A stretch of DNA of 64,000 nt, from positions 1,860,001 to 1,924,000 of the forward strand of contig NZ_JAUSYZ010000001.1 in assembly GCF_030817195.1 (NCBI RefSeq), written 5' to 3'. Positions 24,139 through 32,819 of this stretch are shown one piece after another; within the stretch, counting starts at the first letter, position 1; every line of letters starts with the position of its first letter. Below the pieces are notes generated by a model. The model had not been told where the DNA came from. It worked only from the letters and a program-made list of their open reading frames with translations, and did not search any database. The translations under genes and the position numbers were made by a program. The stretch is from Arthrobacter globiformis (GTDB lineage Bacteria; Actinomycetota; Actinomycetes; Actinomycetales; Micrococcaceae).

Positions 24139-25320
24139 GTGACTGTTGTAGCTACGCCTCCCGCCCCCCGGCTGGAACTTCCGCCGCTGAAACTCGGCCC
24201 CATCACCGTGCACACCCCGGTGGTGCTCGCCCCCATGGCCGGAATCACCAACACCGCCTTCCGCAGGCTCTGCCGTGAATACGGCGGCGGGCTGTACGTG
24301 GCGGAGATGGTCACCTCCCGTGCCCTCGTGGAGCGCACGCCGGAATCGCTGCGCATCATCTCGCACGACGAGGACGAGAAAGTCCGTTCCGTCCAGCTCT
24401 ACGGCGTGGACCCCGGCACTGTGGGTGCGGCCGTCCGCATGCTGGTGGAGGAGGACCGGGCGGACCACATCGACCTCAACTTCGGTTGCCCCGTGCCCAA
24501 GGTCACCCGCCGCGGCGGCGGTTCGGCGCTGCCCTGGAAGATCGACCTTTTCACCTCCATCGTCCAGACCGCCGTCCGTGAGGCGTCCAAGGGCGGCATT
24601 CCTCTGACCATCAAGATGCGCAAGGGCATCGACGATGACCACCTGACCTACCTCGACGCCGGCCGGATCGCGCGCGATTCCGGTGTTGCCGCCGTCGCCC
24701 TTCACGGCCGCACGGCGGCGCAGTTCTACTCCGGCCAGGCGGACTGGTCCGCTATCGCCCGCCTGCGCGAGGCACTGCCGGACATTCCGGTGCTGGGCAA
24801 CGGCGATATCTGGTCCGCCGAGGACGCCGTCCGCATGGTCCGCGAAACCGGCATCGACGGCGTCGTCATCGGCCGCGGCTGCCAGGGCCGCCCCTGGCTG
24901 TTCGGCGACCTGCAGGCGGCGTTCGAAGGCAGCGACCACCGGCACCGGCCCGGCCTGCGCGAGGTGGCCGAGGGCGTCTACCGGCATGCCGAGCTCATGG
25001 TGGAAACCTTCGGCAATGACGAATACAAGGCGCTGCGGGAAATCCGCAAGCACATGGCCTGGTACTTCAAGGGCTACGTGGTGGGCGGCGAACTGCGGGC
25101 GAAACTCGCCACCGTGCCCACACTCGAAGTGCTCCGCGAACTGCTGGACCAGCTGGACATGGACCTGCCGTATCCCGGCATCGATTCCGAAGGACCCCGC
25201 GGACGCGCCGGCTCGCCGAAGAAACCGGCCCTGCCCAAGGACTGGCTGATGAGCCGCCAGCTGAACGAGGACCAGTCGCGGGACATCGCCGCGGCGGAAC
25301 TGGATGTGTCCGGTGGCTGA
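24139..25320 (+). CDS. dusB: tRNA-dihydrouridine synthase DusB
   Basis: 393-residue FMN-dependent enzyme that reduces uridine to dihydrouridine in the tRNA D-loop. LAPMAGITNTAFRRLCREYG and YVAEMVTSRALVE open the TIM barrel. The catalytic Cys is in HIDLNFGCPVPKVTRRGGG and the phosphate-binding end is GRGCQGRPWLF. The protein is longer than proteobacterial DusB, with an extra C-terminal tail ending in a Ser-Gly. The start is GTG 24139. Its end overlaps the dgt start by 17 bases, and dusB-dgt-dnaG run in one direction, a typical actinobacterial arrangement. Confidence 0.92.
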   Translation: MTVVATPPAPRLELPPLKLGPITVHTPVVLAPMAGITNTAFRRLCREYGGGLYVAEMVTSRALVERTPESLRIISHDEDEKVRSVQLYGVDPGTVGAAVRMLVEEDRADHIDLNFGCPVPKVTRRGGGSALPWKIDLFTSIVQTAVREASKGGIPLTIKMRKGIDDDHLTYLDAGRIARDSGVAAVALHGRTAAQFYSGQADWSAIARLREALPDIPVLGNGDIWSAEDAVRMVRETGIDGVVIGRGCQGRPWLFGDLQAAFEGSDHRHRPGLREVAEGVYRHAELMVETFGNDEYKALREIRKHMAWYFKGYVVGGELRAKLATVPTLEVLRELLDQLDMDLPYPGIDSEGPRGRAGSPKKPALPKDWLMSRQLNEDQSRDIAAAELDVSGG

Positions 25321-26617
25321 AAGCCGGCTGGCGGATGCCCGCACCACCCCGCAGGCGCTGCCGGGCTACGAAGCCCACGATTCCGCCCGCTGGGTGGAGG
25401 AGCCGCCCAAGAGCACGTACCGCTCGGACTTCGAGCGTGACCGCGCCCGCGTGCTGCACTCTTCGGCCCTGCGCAGGCTCGGCGCCAAGACGCAGGTGGT
25501 TGCTCCCGACACCGACGACTTTGTCCGCACCCGGCTGACGCACAGCCTCGAGGTGGCCCAGGTGGGCCGGGAACTTGGCCGCGCCCTCGGCTGCGACCCC
25601 GACGTGGTGGACACCGCCTGCCTCAGCCACGACCTCGGGCACCCGCCGTTCGGGCATAACGGGGAATCGGCGCTCAACGAGATGGCCCATGCCATCGGCG
25701 GGTTCGAGGGCAATGCCCAGACCTTGCGCCTGCTCACCCGGCTCGAGCCGAAGGTCCTCGACCCGGAGGGCAGGCCGGCCGGCCTGAACCTCACCCGGGC
25801 CAGCCTTGACGCAGCCGCAAAATACCCCTGGTCCGCCCTGGACGCCCCTGTGATCCACGGCCAGCGGACCAGCAAATTCGGCGCCTACGAGGACGACCTG
25901 CCCATCTTCAACTGGATCCGGGAAGGCGCCCCGGAACGGCGGTCCTGCCTCGAGGCGCAGGTCATGGACCTCGCGGACGACATCTCCTACTCGGTCCACG
26001 ACGTTGAGGACGCGATCGTGGCCGGCCACTTCCAGTTGCGCTGGATGGACAACCCCGACCACCGGGCACGCGTGGTGGGCTACGCCAAGCAGTGGTACCT
26101 GCCGCACAACGATCCCGCCGCCATCGACGCCGCCCTGGCACGGCTGGAAGCCACGGACGTCTGGGTGCGCGAGGCGGACGGCAGCCGCAAGTCCATGGCA
26201 GCGCTGAAGGACATGACCAGCCAGCTCATTGGCCGCTTCTGCCAGAGCGCACTGGAAACCACCCGCGCCGTCTACGGTCCCGCGAACCTGACCCGGTACA
26301 ACGCCGAGCTCATGGTTCCGGACGAGACCGTCATGGAGATTGCGGTGATGAAGGGCCTGGCCACCACCTTCGTGATGACCACTGACCACCGGCAGCCCAT
26401 CTACGAACGCCAGCGCGAGGTCCTCCACGCCTTGGTCACGGCGCTGAACGCCTCCGGGGACCGCCACCTCGAGCCCATGTTCGCCGCCGACTGGCGGGAA
26501 GCTCCCGACGACGCCGCCCGGCTCCGCGTGGTCATCGACCAGGTGGCATCGCTGACGGACGGCTCCGCGCTGGCCATGTACGAACGGCTCGTGGGCAGCC
26601 TGCCCTCGCTTTGGTGA
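25304..26617 (+). CDS. dgt: Deoxyguanosinetriphosphate triphosphohydrolase (dGTPase)
   Basis: 437-residue HD-domain enzyme that removes triphosphate from dGTP and related dNTPs, helping set nucleotide pools. The metal-binding residues are visible in order: RLTHSLEVAQVGRE (His), CLSHDLGHPPFGHNGE (HD pair) and LEAQVMDLADDISYSVHD (Asp). The open frame starts at ATG 25304, overlapping dusB by 17 bases; GTG 25313 is an alternative three codons later that gives VAESRLAD. Neither has a distinct ribosome-binding site, consistent with coupling. dnaG follows 52 bases downstream. Confidence 0.92.
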   Translation: MCPVAESRLADARTTPQALPGYEAHDSARWVEEPPKSTYRSDFERDRARVLHSSALRRLGAKTQVVAPDTDDFVRTRLTHSLEVAQVGRELGRALGCDPDVVDTACLSHDLGHPPFGHNGESALNEMAHAIGGFEGNAQTLRLLTRLEPKVLDPEGRPAGLNLTRASLDAAAKYPWSALDAPVIHGQRTSKFGAYEDDLPIFNWIREGAPERRSCLEAQVMDLADDISYSVHDVEDAIVAGHFQLRWMDNPDHRARVVGYAKQWYLPHNDPAAIDAALARLEATDVWVREADGSRKSMAALKDMTSQLIGRFCQSALETTRAVYGPANLTRYNAELMVPDETVMEIAVMKGLATTFVMTTDHRQPIYERQREVLHALVTALNASGDRHLEPMFAADWREAPDDAARLRVVIDQVASLTDGSALAMYERLVGSLPSLW

Positions 26618-26669
26618 CGGCCGCCATACGGCGGCTCCCGCCGTCGTACCCGGGGACTAGGATTGCTTC

Positions 26670-28649
26670 GTGGCTGGGCTGATTAAACGGGAAGACATCG
26701 ATGAAGTCCGCCAGCGCACGGACATCAAGGAAGTCGTCGACGGCTACGTCACGCTTAAGGGCGCCGGCCTCGGCTCCTACAAGGGCCTGTGCCCCTTCCA
26801 CGACGAGCGCTCGCCGTCGTTCACCGTCCGCCCGCAGGTGGGCCGCTACCACTGCTTCGGCTGCGGCGAGGACGGCGACGTCATCTCGTTCGTGCAGAAG
26901 CTGGACCACACCTCCTTCCACGAGGCCGTGGAGAAGCTGGCCGCGCGGATCGGGTACGAGCTCCGCTACGAGGACGGTGGCACCGGCCCCAGCCGCGAGG
27001 AAGTGGGCAAGCGGCAGCGGCTCCTGGACGCCCACAAAATCGCCGACGAGTTCTTCCGTGCCCAGCTGCTCACCGCCGGCGCGGCAGAGGGCCGGAAATT
27101 CCTGCAGCAGCGCGGCTTCGACCGGGCAGCCGCCGACCACTTCGGCGTCGGCTACGCACCCCAGGGCTGGGACGCGCTGCTCAAGCACCTGCGCGGCCGG
27201 GGCTTCACCGATGCCGAACTGAAGCTCACCGGTATGTTCTCCGAAGGCAACCGGGGCATCTACGACCGTTTCCGCGGCCGTCTGATCTGGCCCATCCGGG
27301 ACATCGCCGGCGACACCATCGGTTTCGGCGCCCGCAAGCTGTACGAGGACGACCAGGGCCCCAAGTACCTCAACACCCCGGAAACCACGCTCTACAAGAA
27401 GTCCCAGGTGCTGTACGGGATCGACCTTGCCAAACGGAACATCGCCAAGGACCGGCAGCTGGTGGTGGTGGAAGGCTACACGGACGTCATGGCCTGCCAC
27501 CTCGCTGGAATTCCGACGGCGGTGGCCACCTGCGGTACGGCATTCGCTGCCGACCACATCAAGATTGCCCGCCGCCTGCTGTCCGACGACGGCACCGGGG
27601 GAGAGGTCATCTTCACCTTCGACGGCGACGCGGCCGGCCAGAAGGCGGCCCTGCGGGCCTTTGAAGAGGACCAGCGCTTCGTGGCCCAGACCTACGTGGC
27701 GGTCGAACCCACCGGCGCCGACCCCTGCGACCTGCGCCAGACGCGGGGGGACGCCGCCGTCCGTGACCTGATCAGTTCCCGGCGCCCGCTTTTCGAATTT
27801 GCCATCCGCGCCACCCTGCGGCGGCACAACCTGGACACCGTGGAGGGGCGGGTGGCCGCGCTGCGCGAGTCCGCCCCCGTCGTGGCCCAGATCCGCGACG
27901 CCGGGCTCCGGCCCGGCTATGCCCGGGAACTGGCGGGATGGCTGGGGATGCCCATTGAAGACGTCACGCGGGCCGTGGCGGCCGCCGCGAAGCGCGGGGC
28001 GCCCGGTGTGCAGGCCTCGGGGGCGCAGGCGTCCGGGGCGCCGGCGTCCGGCGCACAAGCCGGCGGGGCAGCCGGCCGGTCCAACACAGCCGGATACAAC
28101 CAAGCCCCGGGGAACGGCCAGAACGTGCCGGGCGTAGCGGCGCTCCCGCCGTCGGGCGTTCTTCCGTCCTTCCACCGTCCGGATCCCCGGGACCCGGTGG
28201 CGTCCATGGAGCGGCAGGCGCTCGAGGTGGCCCTGCAGGAGCCGGCCATGCTGGGCGGCGCAGCCTGGGAGCGGTTCGCGACCGCCCGGTTCGCCACGCC
28301 CGCCTACCAGGCCATCCACGACGCCATCCGCGCCACGGCTCCCGGCTTCTCCGGGGATGCCCTGCAGTGGGTGGAGGCGTTGCGGCAGGAGGTTCCGGAG
28401 CCGCTGCAGCCGCTGGTTTCGGAGCTTGCTGTGGTGCCGCTGCCGGCCCATACCGCCGAAGCGGTGCAGAAGTACTGCCGGGACATCCTCGCCAGGCTGT
28501 TCGAGCTGCAGATCACCCGTGTGAAGGCGGACAAGCTGGGGCAGCTGCAGCGGCTGGATGCCGCTGCCCACCCCGAGGAGTTCCAGCGGCTGAACAGGGA
28601 GCTCATGATGCTCGAAATGGAGCGCCGGTCGCTGCGCTCCGATGCCTAG
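26670..28649 (+). CDS. dnaG: DNA primase DnaG
   Basis: 659-residue primase that makes RNA primers at the replication fork. The CHC2 zinc finger is C41-x2-H44 ... C62-x2-C65 (CPFHDERSPSF, YHCFGCGED). The TOPRIM core has VVVEGYTDVMACHLAG (catalytic Glu) and VIFTFDGDAAGQKAAL (the Asp pair). A low-complexity linker of Ser/Gly/Ala/Gln units (about residues 450-470) leads to the C-terminal helicase-binding domain, ending in LMMLEMERRSLRSD. The start is GTG 26670, chosen because MAGLIKREDIDEVRQRTDI is the standard N-terminus. Two tRNA-Asn genes follow. Confidence 0.95.
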   Translation: MAGLIKREDIDEVRQRTDIKEVVDGYVTLKGAGLGSYKGLCPFHDERSPSFTVRPQVGRYHCFGCGEDGDVISFVQKLDHTSFHEAVEKLAARIGYELRYEDGGTGPSREEVGKRQRLLDAHKIADEFFRAQLLTAGAAEGRKFLQQRGFDRAAADHFGVGYAPQGWDALLKHLRGRGFTDAELKLTGMFSEGNRGIYDRFRGRLIWPIRDIAGDTIGFGARKLYEDDQGPKYLNTPETTLYKKSQVLYGIDLAKRNIAKDRQLVVVEGYTDVMACHLAGIPTAVATCGTAFAADHIKIARRLLSDDGTGGEVIFTFDGDAAGQKAALRAFEEDQRFVAQTYVAVEPTGADPCDLRQTRGDAAVRDLISSRRPLFEFAIRATLRRHNLDTVEGRVAALRESAPVVAQIRDAGLRPGYARELAGWLGMPIEDVTRAVAAAAKRGAPGVQASGAQASGAPASGAQAGGAAGRSNTAGYNQAPGNGQNVPGVAALPPSGVLPSFHRPDPRDPVASMERQALEVALQEPAMLGGAAWERFATARFATPAYQAIHDAIRATAPGFSGDALQWVEALRQEVPEPLQPLVSELAVVPLPAHTAEAVQKYCRDILARLFELQITRVKADKLGQLQRLDAAAHPEEFQRLNRELMMLEMERRSLRSDA

Positions 28650-28751
28650 CCTGAGGCAGCCTAGCGTGGAGCAGCGCCGGTCCCCAGAATGGGGTTTCCG
28701 GAACCGGGTCTCCGGAACCGGAAAGACGCCGATTTCGTTTCCGGGCAGGGT

Positions 28752-28763
28752 GTTTGCTAGGCT
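28752..28763 (+). promoter_or_regulatory. Extended -10 promoter element of first tRNA-Asn
   Basis: GTTTGC-TAGGCT contains an extended -10 (TGC before TAGGCT) ending 15 bases before the mature tRNA. The same GTTTGCTA string occurs at the same distance before the second tRNA-Asn. No convincing -35 was found. Confidence 0.45.
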
Positions 28764-28777
28764 AGTACCCGCTTCAT

Positions 28778-28850
28778 TCCTCCTTAGCTCAATTGGCAGA
28801 GCATTCGACTGTTAATCGAAGGGTTGCTGGTTCAAGTCCAGCAGGAGGAG
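28778..28850 (+). tRNA. tRNA-Asn (GTT), copy 1
   Basis: 73 bases forming a full cloverleaf: acceptor TCCTCCT/AGGAGGA, discriminator G, anticodon GTT at 28811-28813. The 3' CCA is not encoded. The copy lies inside a 91-bp direct repeat (28771-28861) that recurs 198 bases downstream. It is followed by its own terminator. Confidence 0.97.
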
Positions 28851-28856
28851 CGCACA

Positions 28857-28891
28857 GTCCCCGTTCCGGGTTCCGGAACGGGGACTTTTTT
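28857..28891 (+). terminator. Terminator of tRNA-Asn copy 1
   Basis: Perfect 13-bp stem (28857-28869 with 28873-28885), three-base loop, followed by six T. Confidence 0.92.
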
Positions 28892-28949
28892 ATACCCGGG
28901 AGGGGTATTTCTGCGCAGTATTGGCGCCGATTTCGCATTGCGGCAGAAC

Positions 28950-28961
28950 GTTTGCTAATGT
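28950..28961 (+). promoter_or_regulatory. Extended -10 promoter element of second tRNA-Asn
   Basis: GTTTGC-TAATGT, again an extended -10 ending 15 bases before the tRNA. It is outside the 91-bp duplicated segment, so the similarity to copy 1 is probably functional. Confidence 0.5.
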
Positions 28962-28975
28962 CATACCTGCTTCAT

Positions 28976-29048
28976 TCCTCCTTAGCTCAATTGGCAGAGC
29001 ATTCGACTGTTAATCGAAGGGTTGCTGGTTCAAGTCCAGCAGGAGGAG
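28976..29048 (+). tRNA. tRNA-Asn (GTT), copy 2
   Basis: Identical in sequence to copy 1, with anticodon GTT at 29009-29011 and no encoded CCA. The identity covers 28969-29059, including 7 bases before and 11 after the tRNA, which points to a fairly recent tandem duplication or gene conversion. Confidence 0.97.
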
Positions 29049-29054
29049 CGCACA

Positions 29055-29094
29055 GTCCCGCGGTTGGCCCCAGAGCCGGCCGCGGGACTTTTTT
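29055..29094 (+). terminator. Terminator of tRNA-Asn copy 2
   Basis: 9-bp stem (29055-29063 with 29080-29088) with a GC-rich loop, then six T. The sequence differs from the copy 1 terminator although the first bases of the stem come from the shared repeat. Confidence 0.88.
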
Positions 29095-29100
29095 GTGCCG

Positions 29101-29508
29101 TCAGACGAAATCCATCTCCACCTGGAGGAAACGCTCGGCCTCGGCTACGGCGGCTTCAAACGCTTCCCTCTCCGTGGGGGACTTCCGCGGTTCGCGGGGG
29201 TGCCACTCGTGGGGCGAGGAGTGCACGCGGGTGAAGCCGCCGTCGGGCGGGGCGTAGAAGATGCCGAACCGCTGGACGGGCCATTCGGGGGAGGTCTCGG
29301 GGGCCACCAGCAGCGCAGCGTTGAAAGCCGGGTTGAACCACTGGGCTATGGGCCGGCGCCGGTCCTCAGTGAAAAGTCCCGCCGCATAGAGCGCTGCCGA
29401 CTGCGCACTGGTCTGGGTGCACAGCCGGTCCCACCACAACGGCAGAATGCCGGAGTCGCACCGCTGCCACGTGGCCGGAAGTGGAGGATGATCCTGCCAG
29501 TGGGGCAC
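29101..29508 (-). CDS. Hypothetical protein, unrecognised
   Basis: 135-residue soluble protein, Trp- and Pro-rich in its first third (MPHWQDHPPLPATWQRCDSG), with FGIFYAPPDGGFTRVHSSPHEW in the middle and a predicted long helix at the C-terminus (REAFEAAVAEAERFLQVEMDFV). I recognise no domain. Its stop lies 7 bases from the T-run of the second tRNA-Asn terminator, which it faces. The good codon pattern and clean coding bounds make it likely to be real. No function is proposed. Confidence 0.6.
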   Translation of the reverse strand: MPHWQDHPPLPATWQRCDSGILPLWWDRLCTQTSAQSAALYAAGLFTEDRRRPIAQWFNPAFNAALLVAPETSPEWPVQRFGIFYAPPDGGFTRVHSSPHEWHPREPRKSPTEREAFEAAVAEAERFLQVEMDFV

Positions 29509-29616
29509 GTAACAACTTTATCGCGCAGGTACCCGGGCGAACAGATGGCCCGGCACCGGGCGCATCCTGTCTGGAGTCTTGTCTGGAGGCACGGCCTGGC
29601 CCAGGGAAGCGACGGG

Positions 29617-29796
29617 TCAGGGCCTGTTCCACGGTCCCGGATTGACGCGGTACAGCAGTGCAGAACCGACGACGGCGCCCACCAGGATGCCCAGTGCCGC
29701 GTTGCCCATCATCCTGCCGGCGAAGAAGCCGGCCACGGCGCCGAGGATGGCTCCGAGGAACAGCCCTCGGCCGTTGCGGTGGGGTTTGCGGGTCAT
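29617..29796 (-). CDS. Small glycine-rich membrane protein
   Basis: 59-residue protein starting MTRKPHRNGRGLF, with a basic N-terminus followed by two hydrophobic, Gly/Ala-rich segments (LGAILGAVAGFFAGRMMG and ALGILVGAVVGSALLYR) and ending WNRP. The repeated G-x3-G spacing is like a glycine-zipper helical hairpin. The frame uses strongly GC-biased third positions in keeping with its neighbours, supporting a real gene despite its size. It lies just downstream of the Bcr/CflA gene on the same strand. Function unknown. Confidence 0.6.
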   Translation of the reverse strand: MTRKPHRNGRGLFLGAILGAVAGFFAGRMMGNAALGILVGAVVGSALLYRVNPGPWNRP

Positions 29797-29857
29797 GGAG
29801 CCAGCCTACCCGCCACGGCCGGGGGACCGGCCCGTGGCCGGGGAACAACCATGACCG

Positions 29858-31078
29858 TCAGTGGATGGAAGGCACGGTCCGGGGCCGGACCACAAGCCAC
29901 AGGGCCGCCGCGGCGAGGAAGATGCAGCAGGCCTGCACCGCGCCCATGGGAGTGGCGGAATTACCTCCCAGCCAACCCACGACGGGGGAGATGATGCCTG
30001 CCATCAGGAAGGTGGACGCCCCGAGCAGCGACGCCGCCGTGCCAGCCTGCGCTCCGTGGCTGGCCAGCGCCAGGACCTGCACGCAGGGGAAGGTGAACCC
30101 GGTGCCCAGGATGTAGAACCACAGCGGCACCATGACGCCCCAGAGCCCGAACCCCAGCTGGTCGAACACGACGATCAGCACGGCCATCAGGAACATCCAG
30201 GCGGTGGAGCAGGCCAGGATCCACTGCGGCGGGACCCGCTTTATCAGCCGGGCACTTGTCTGGACCCCCGCGACGATGCCCAGCGAGTTGATGCCAAAGA
30301 GCAGGCCGTACTGCTGGGGTGAGAACCCGAAGACGTCCTGGAAGAGGAACGGGGAAGCCGAGAGGTAGGTAAACAGGCCGCCGAAGTTCATCCCGCCCAG
30401 CATCAGCAAGCCCACGAAGATGCGGTCGGAGAAGAGCACGCCGTACCGCTGCCGGGCCGTCAGGCCGGACTGGCCCCGCTTCTCCCGCGGCAGCGTCTCC
30501 CGGACAAGCACGACGGCGGCAAGGATCACCGCTGTGCCGTAGCACGCCAGGAAGACGAAGATGCCCGGCCACGCCATGACCAGGAGAAGCTGGGACCCAA
30601 TGACGGGCGCCAGGATAGGCGCGAGCCCGTTGACCAGGGCCATCCGGGAGAACATCCGGACCATGGCGTACCCGCTGAACAGGTCGCGGACCATGGCCAT
30701 CGCCACCACGCCGCCGCCGGCTGCGCCGATGCCCATGAGGACCCGGAACACGCCAAGGGTCGCGATGTCCGTGGAGAGCGCGGCGCCCAGCGAGGCGGCG
30801 ATGTGTAGCGCGGTGGCCAGGATCAGCGGGAGCCGGCGCCCGAACTTGTCGCTGAAAGGGCCCACCACCAATTGCCCCAGGGCGAAGCCGACAGTGGTGC
30901 CGGTGAGGGTGAGCTGGACAGCAGCTTCCGAGACCTTGAGGCTCGCTTCCAGGGCGGGGAAGGCCGGCAGGTAGAGGTCCACCGTGAACGGCCCGAGGGC
31001 TGTCAGGGCGCCGAGTAGAAGGATGTAGAGGAATTTCTGCCGGCGGCTGAGCGCATCGCCCGGGTTGGTGGTGGTCAC
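29858..31078 (-). CDS. Bcr/CflA-type multidrug MFS exporter
   Basis: 406-residue, 12-helix drug:H+ antiporter of the Bcr/CflA group. GPFTVDLYLPAFPAL in helix 1 and the loop motif GPFSDKFGRRLPL are diagnostic, and GIGAAGGGVVAMAMVRDLF is the helix 4-5 region of this subfamily. Members export bicyclomycin, chloramphenicol, sulfonamides or cysteine; substrate is not readable here. It is divergent from the Holin-X gene with 180 bases between starts; no operator was recognised there. Confidence 0.88.
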   Translation of the reverse strand: MTTTNPGDALSRRQKFLYILLLGALTALGPFTVDLYLPAFPALEASLKVSEAAVQLTLTGTTVGFALGQLVVGPFSDKFGRRLPLILATALHIAASLGAALSTDIATLGVFRVLMGIGAAGGGVVAMAMVRDLFSGYAMVRMFSRMALVNGLAPILAPVIGSQLLLVMAWPGIFVFLACYGTAVILAAVVLVRETLPREKRGQSGLTARQRYGVLFSDRIFVGLLMLGGMNFGGLFTYLSASPFLFQDVFGFSPQQYGLLFGINSLGIVAGVQTSARLIKRVPPQWILACSTAWMFLMAVLIVVFDQLGFGLWGVMVPLWFYILGTGFTFPCVQVLALASHGAQAGTAASLLGASTFLMAGIISPVVGWLGGNSATPMGAVQACCIFLAAAALWLVVRPRTVPSIH

Positions 31079-31258
31079 AGAGAACCATCCTAGGGCTGAC
31101 AGATCAGACTTTTACAGCGTTGGAGGGCTCGCCGGGGCTATTTCCAGAAGTTCCGGCTGAACCTGAATGATAGTTTTGTCAGCGGGGGCGCGCGGGCGAA
31201 CCGGAAACCCCCGAAGCAGTGAAGAAAAATCGACAATGGAACCAGTTAGGCGGAACCT

Positions 31259-32140
31259 ATGAGCGGGCGTCACAGCGGGCGGGCCAACCAAGGACTGCGT
31301 ATCACTGCGCTGCCAAAAACGTTGAGGCTCGCCGTCAAACTGGTGCCACGCCAGCTCAATGACGAGATCGCGCTGGCGAAGATCGAGGCAAAGCGCAAAG
31401 GCAAGCAGCTTGGCGTCGCCGGCGCCTTCTTCGGCGTGGCCGCCGTCTTCCTCGCGCTGCTGGTCACCGGGCTGATCGTTGCCGCCATCATGGGCCTGGC
31501 CACCATCATGCCGGCCTGGCTGGCGGCCCTGCTCGTCAGCGCGGTCTTCCTGCTCATTGCCCTGATTGGCGGACTCATCGGCCTCCGGAAGTTCAAGCAG
31601 GCCATGCCGCTGATTCCCGAGGACACCGTCCGCGGCCTCAAGCATGACCTGGGCATCGCGAAGGAGGGCTCGGACTTCGACGCCGCCGTGCTTGATCCCA
31701 AATCGCCCCAGGCCAAGGCCGCCGCGGAAGCAAAGGCCGCCGAGAAAGCCAGGGAGAAGGCCGACAAGGAAGCCAAGAAGGCTGCCGAGGCCGTGGACGT
31801 TCCCGTGCCCACCGAGCCTGAACTCCGCCGCCGGCTGAAACAGCGCCGTGACCACCTGACCGGTGTGCGGGATGAGCTTGGCGAGGAACTGGACGTCAAG
31901 ACCCAAACCCAGGCTCTCCTCGGTGTCGCGAGGCACCGCGCGGCGGAGGGCAACGAGAAGTTCCAGGAGGCCCGCCAACGTGCGGCCGAACACTTCGCCG
32001 CAGTGTCGGCGTCGGCCCGCTCCGGGGCCTCGGAGGCTTCGCTGCCCGGCCAGTTGGAGGCGCGCTGGAAGCCGCTCCTTGCGCTCGCAGCCTCCACCGC
32101 CGTCCTGCTCACCCTGCTGCGGAAACTCTTCAAGAGCTGA
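31259..32140 (+). CDS. Actinobacterial Holin-X (superfamily III) family protein
   Basis: 293-residue protein. Residues 20-120 match the phage_holin_3_6 / Holin-X type: LVPRQLNDEIALAKIEAKRKGKQ amphipathic helix, then two long membrane helices (GVAAVFLALLVTGLIVAAI and WLAALLVSAVFLLIALIGGL). An Ala/Lys/Glu-rich coiled-coil-like stretch (about 145-185) follows, then a charged helical region and a final hydrophobic segment (PLLALAASTAVLLTLLRK). Despite the name, such chromosomal proteins are not tied to prophages and are probably envelope proteins. It precedes the CDP-alcohol phosphatidyltransferase by 55 bases on the same strand, suggesting a membrane-lipid link. Confidence 0.75.
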   Translation: MSGRHSGRANQGLRITALPKTLRLAVKLVPRQLNDEIALAKIEAKRKGKQLGVAGAFFGVAAVFLALLVTGLIVAAIMGLATIMPAWLAALLVSAVFLLIALIGGLIGLRKFKQAMPLIPEDTVRGLKHDLGIAKEGSDFDAAVLDPKSPQAKAAAEAKAAEKAREKADKEAKKAAEAVDVPVPTEPELRRRLKQRRDHLTGVRDELGEELDVKTQTQALLGVARHRAAEGNEKFQEARQRAAEHFAAVSASARSGASEASLPGQLEARWKPLLALAASTAVLLTLLRKLFKS

Positions 32141-32195
32141 GCTTTGCCCTGAACGAAGACTGTACGAGGCCGCCGGCCGTGGAGAGGAAGGCCTG

Positions 32196-32819
32196 ATGAG
32201 ATTCATCGGCGCTGGTTCCCGTCCCGGCCAGCCGCATGTCGATCGCGATCTGGTCTATACCGTCCCCAATCTCCTCACGGTGCTGCGCTTCATGGGCGTG
32301 CCGATCTTCATCTGGCTGGTGCTGGCCCAGAAAGAATACGGACTTGCCGTGCTGGTGCTGGCCATCATGGGCAGTACCGACTGGGTGGATGGCTACATCG
32401 CCCGGCGGTTCAACCAGACCTCGAAACTGGGGCGCGTCCTGGATCCCATCGCCGACCGGCTGGCCCTGATAGCCGTCGCGGTCACCCTGGTGATCGCCGG
32501 CGTCGTGCAGTGGTGGTACCTGGCGGCGCTCGTGGTTCCCGACGCCGTCCTGCTGGGCATGTCGCTGTTCTACTTCCGCGGACACCCGGACCTGCCCGTC
32601 AGCCTGGTGGGCAAGGCCCGCACCGGCCTGCTGCTGCTGGGAACTCCGCTCCTGGTGCTGTCCAAGCTGTCCATTCCGTTCGCCGGCGCATGGTTCGTTG
32701 CGGCCTGGGTGGTCTTGGGGCTGGGGCTCGTTGGCCACTGGATTGCTGCCTACAACTATTTCTGGGCGATCAAGCGCAAAGGAAAAATGCTGACGGCCGA
32801 CGACGGCGGGAACGGCTGA
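32196..32819 (+). CDS. CDP-alcohol phosphatidyltransferase
   Basis: 207-residue membrane enzyme that transfers a phosphatidyl group from CDP-diacylglycerol to an alcohol. The full CDP-OH-P signature is present at about residues 65-95: DWVDGYIARR with the first two Asp, then LGRVLDPIADR with the last two. Five to six membrane helices are predicted. The closest type is PgsA-like (glycerol phosphate acceptor), but the acceptor cannot be fixed. AGGAAGG precedes ATG 32196 by about 6 bases. The stop overlaps the next start (TGATG), so expression of the two genes is coupled. Confidence 0.87.
   Translation: MRFIGAGSRPGQPHVDRDLVYTVPNLLTVLRFMGVPIFIWLVLAQKEYGLAVLVLAIMGSTDWVDGYIARRFNQTSKLGRVLDPIADRLALIAVAVTLVIAGVVQWWYLAALVVPDAVLLGMSLFYFRGHPDLPVSLVGKARTGLLLLGTPLLVLSKLSIPFAGAWFVAAWVVLGLGLVGHWIAAYNYFWAIKRKGKMLTADDGGNG

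Noticed and set aside
22524..24359. 611-residue minus-strand frame opposite the YibE/F gene
   Set aside because: No domain, biased composition; fully explained by yibE/F-like and dusB coding on the other strand.
26532..28571. 679-residue minus-strand frame opposite dnaG
   Set aside because: Shadow of dnaG; Gly/Val/Leu/Asp rich with no motif.
28771..29059. tRNA-Asn repeat as att sites of an integrated element
   Set aside because: The two copies are only 198 bp apart with nothing but a terminator and promoter between and no integrase.
31259..32140. Prophage remnant signalled by a holin family protein
   Set aside because: No other phage gene; Holin-X proteins are common chromosomal membrane proteins of actinobacteria.
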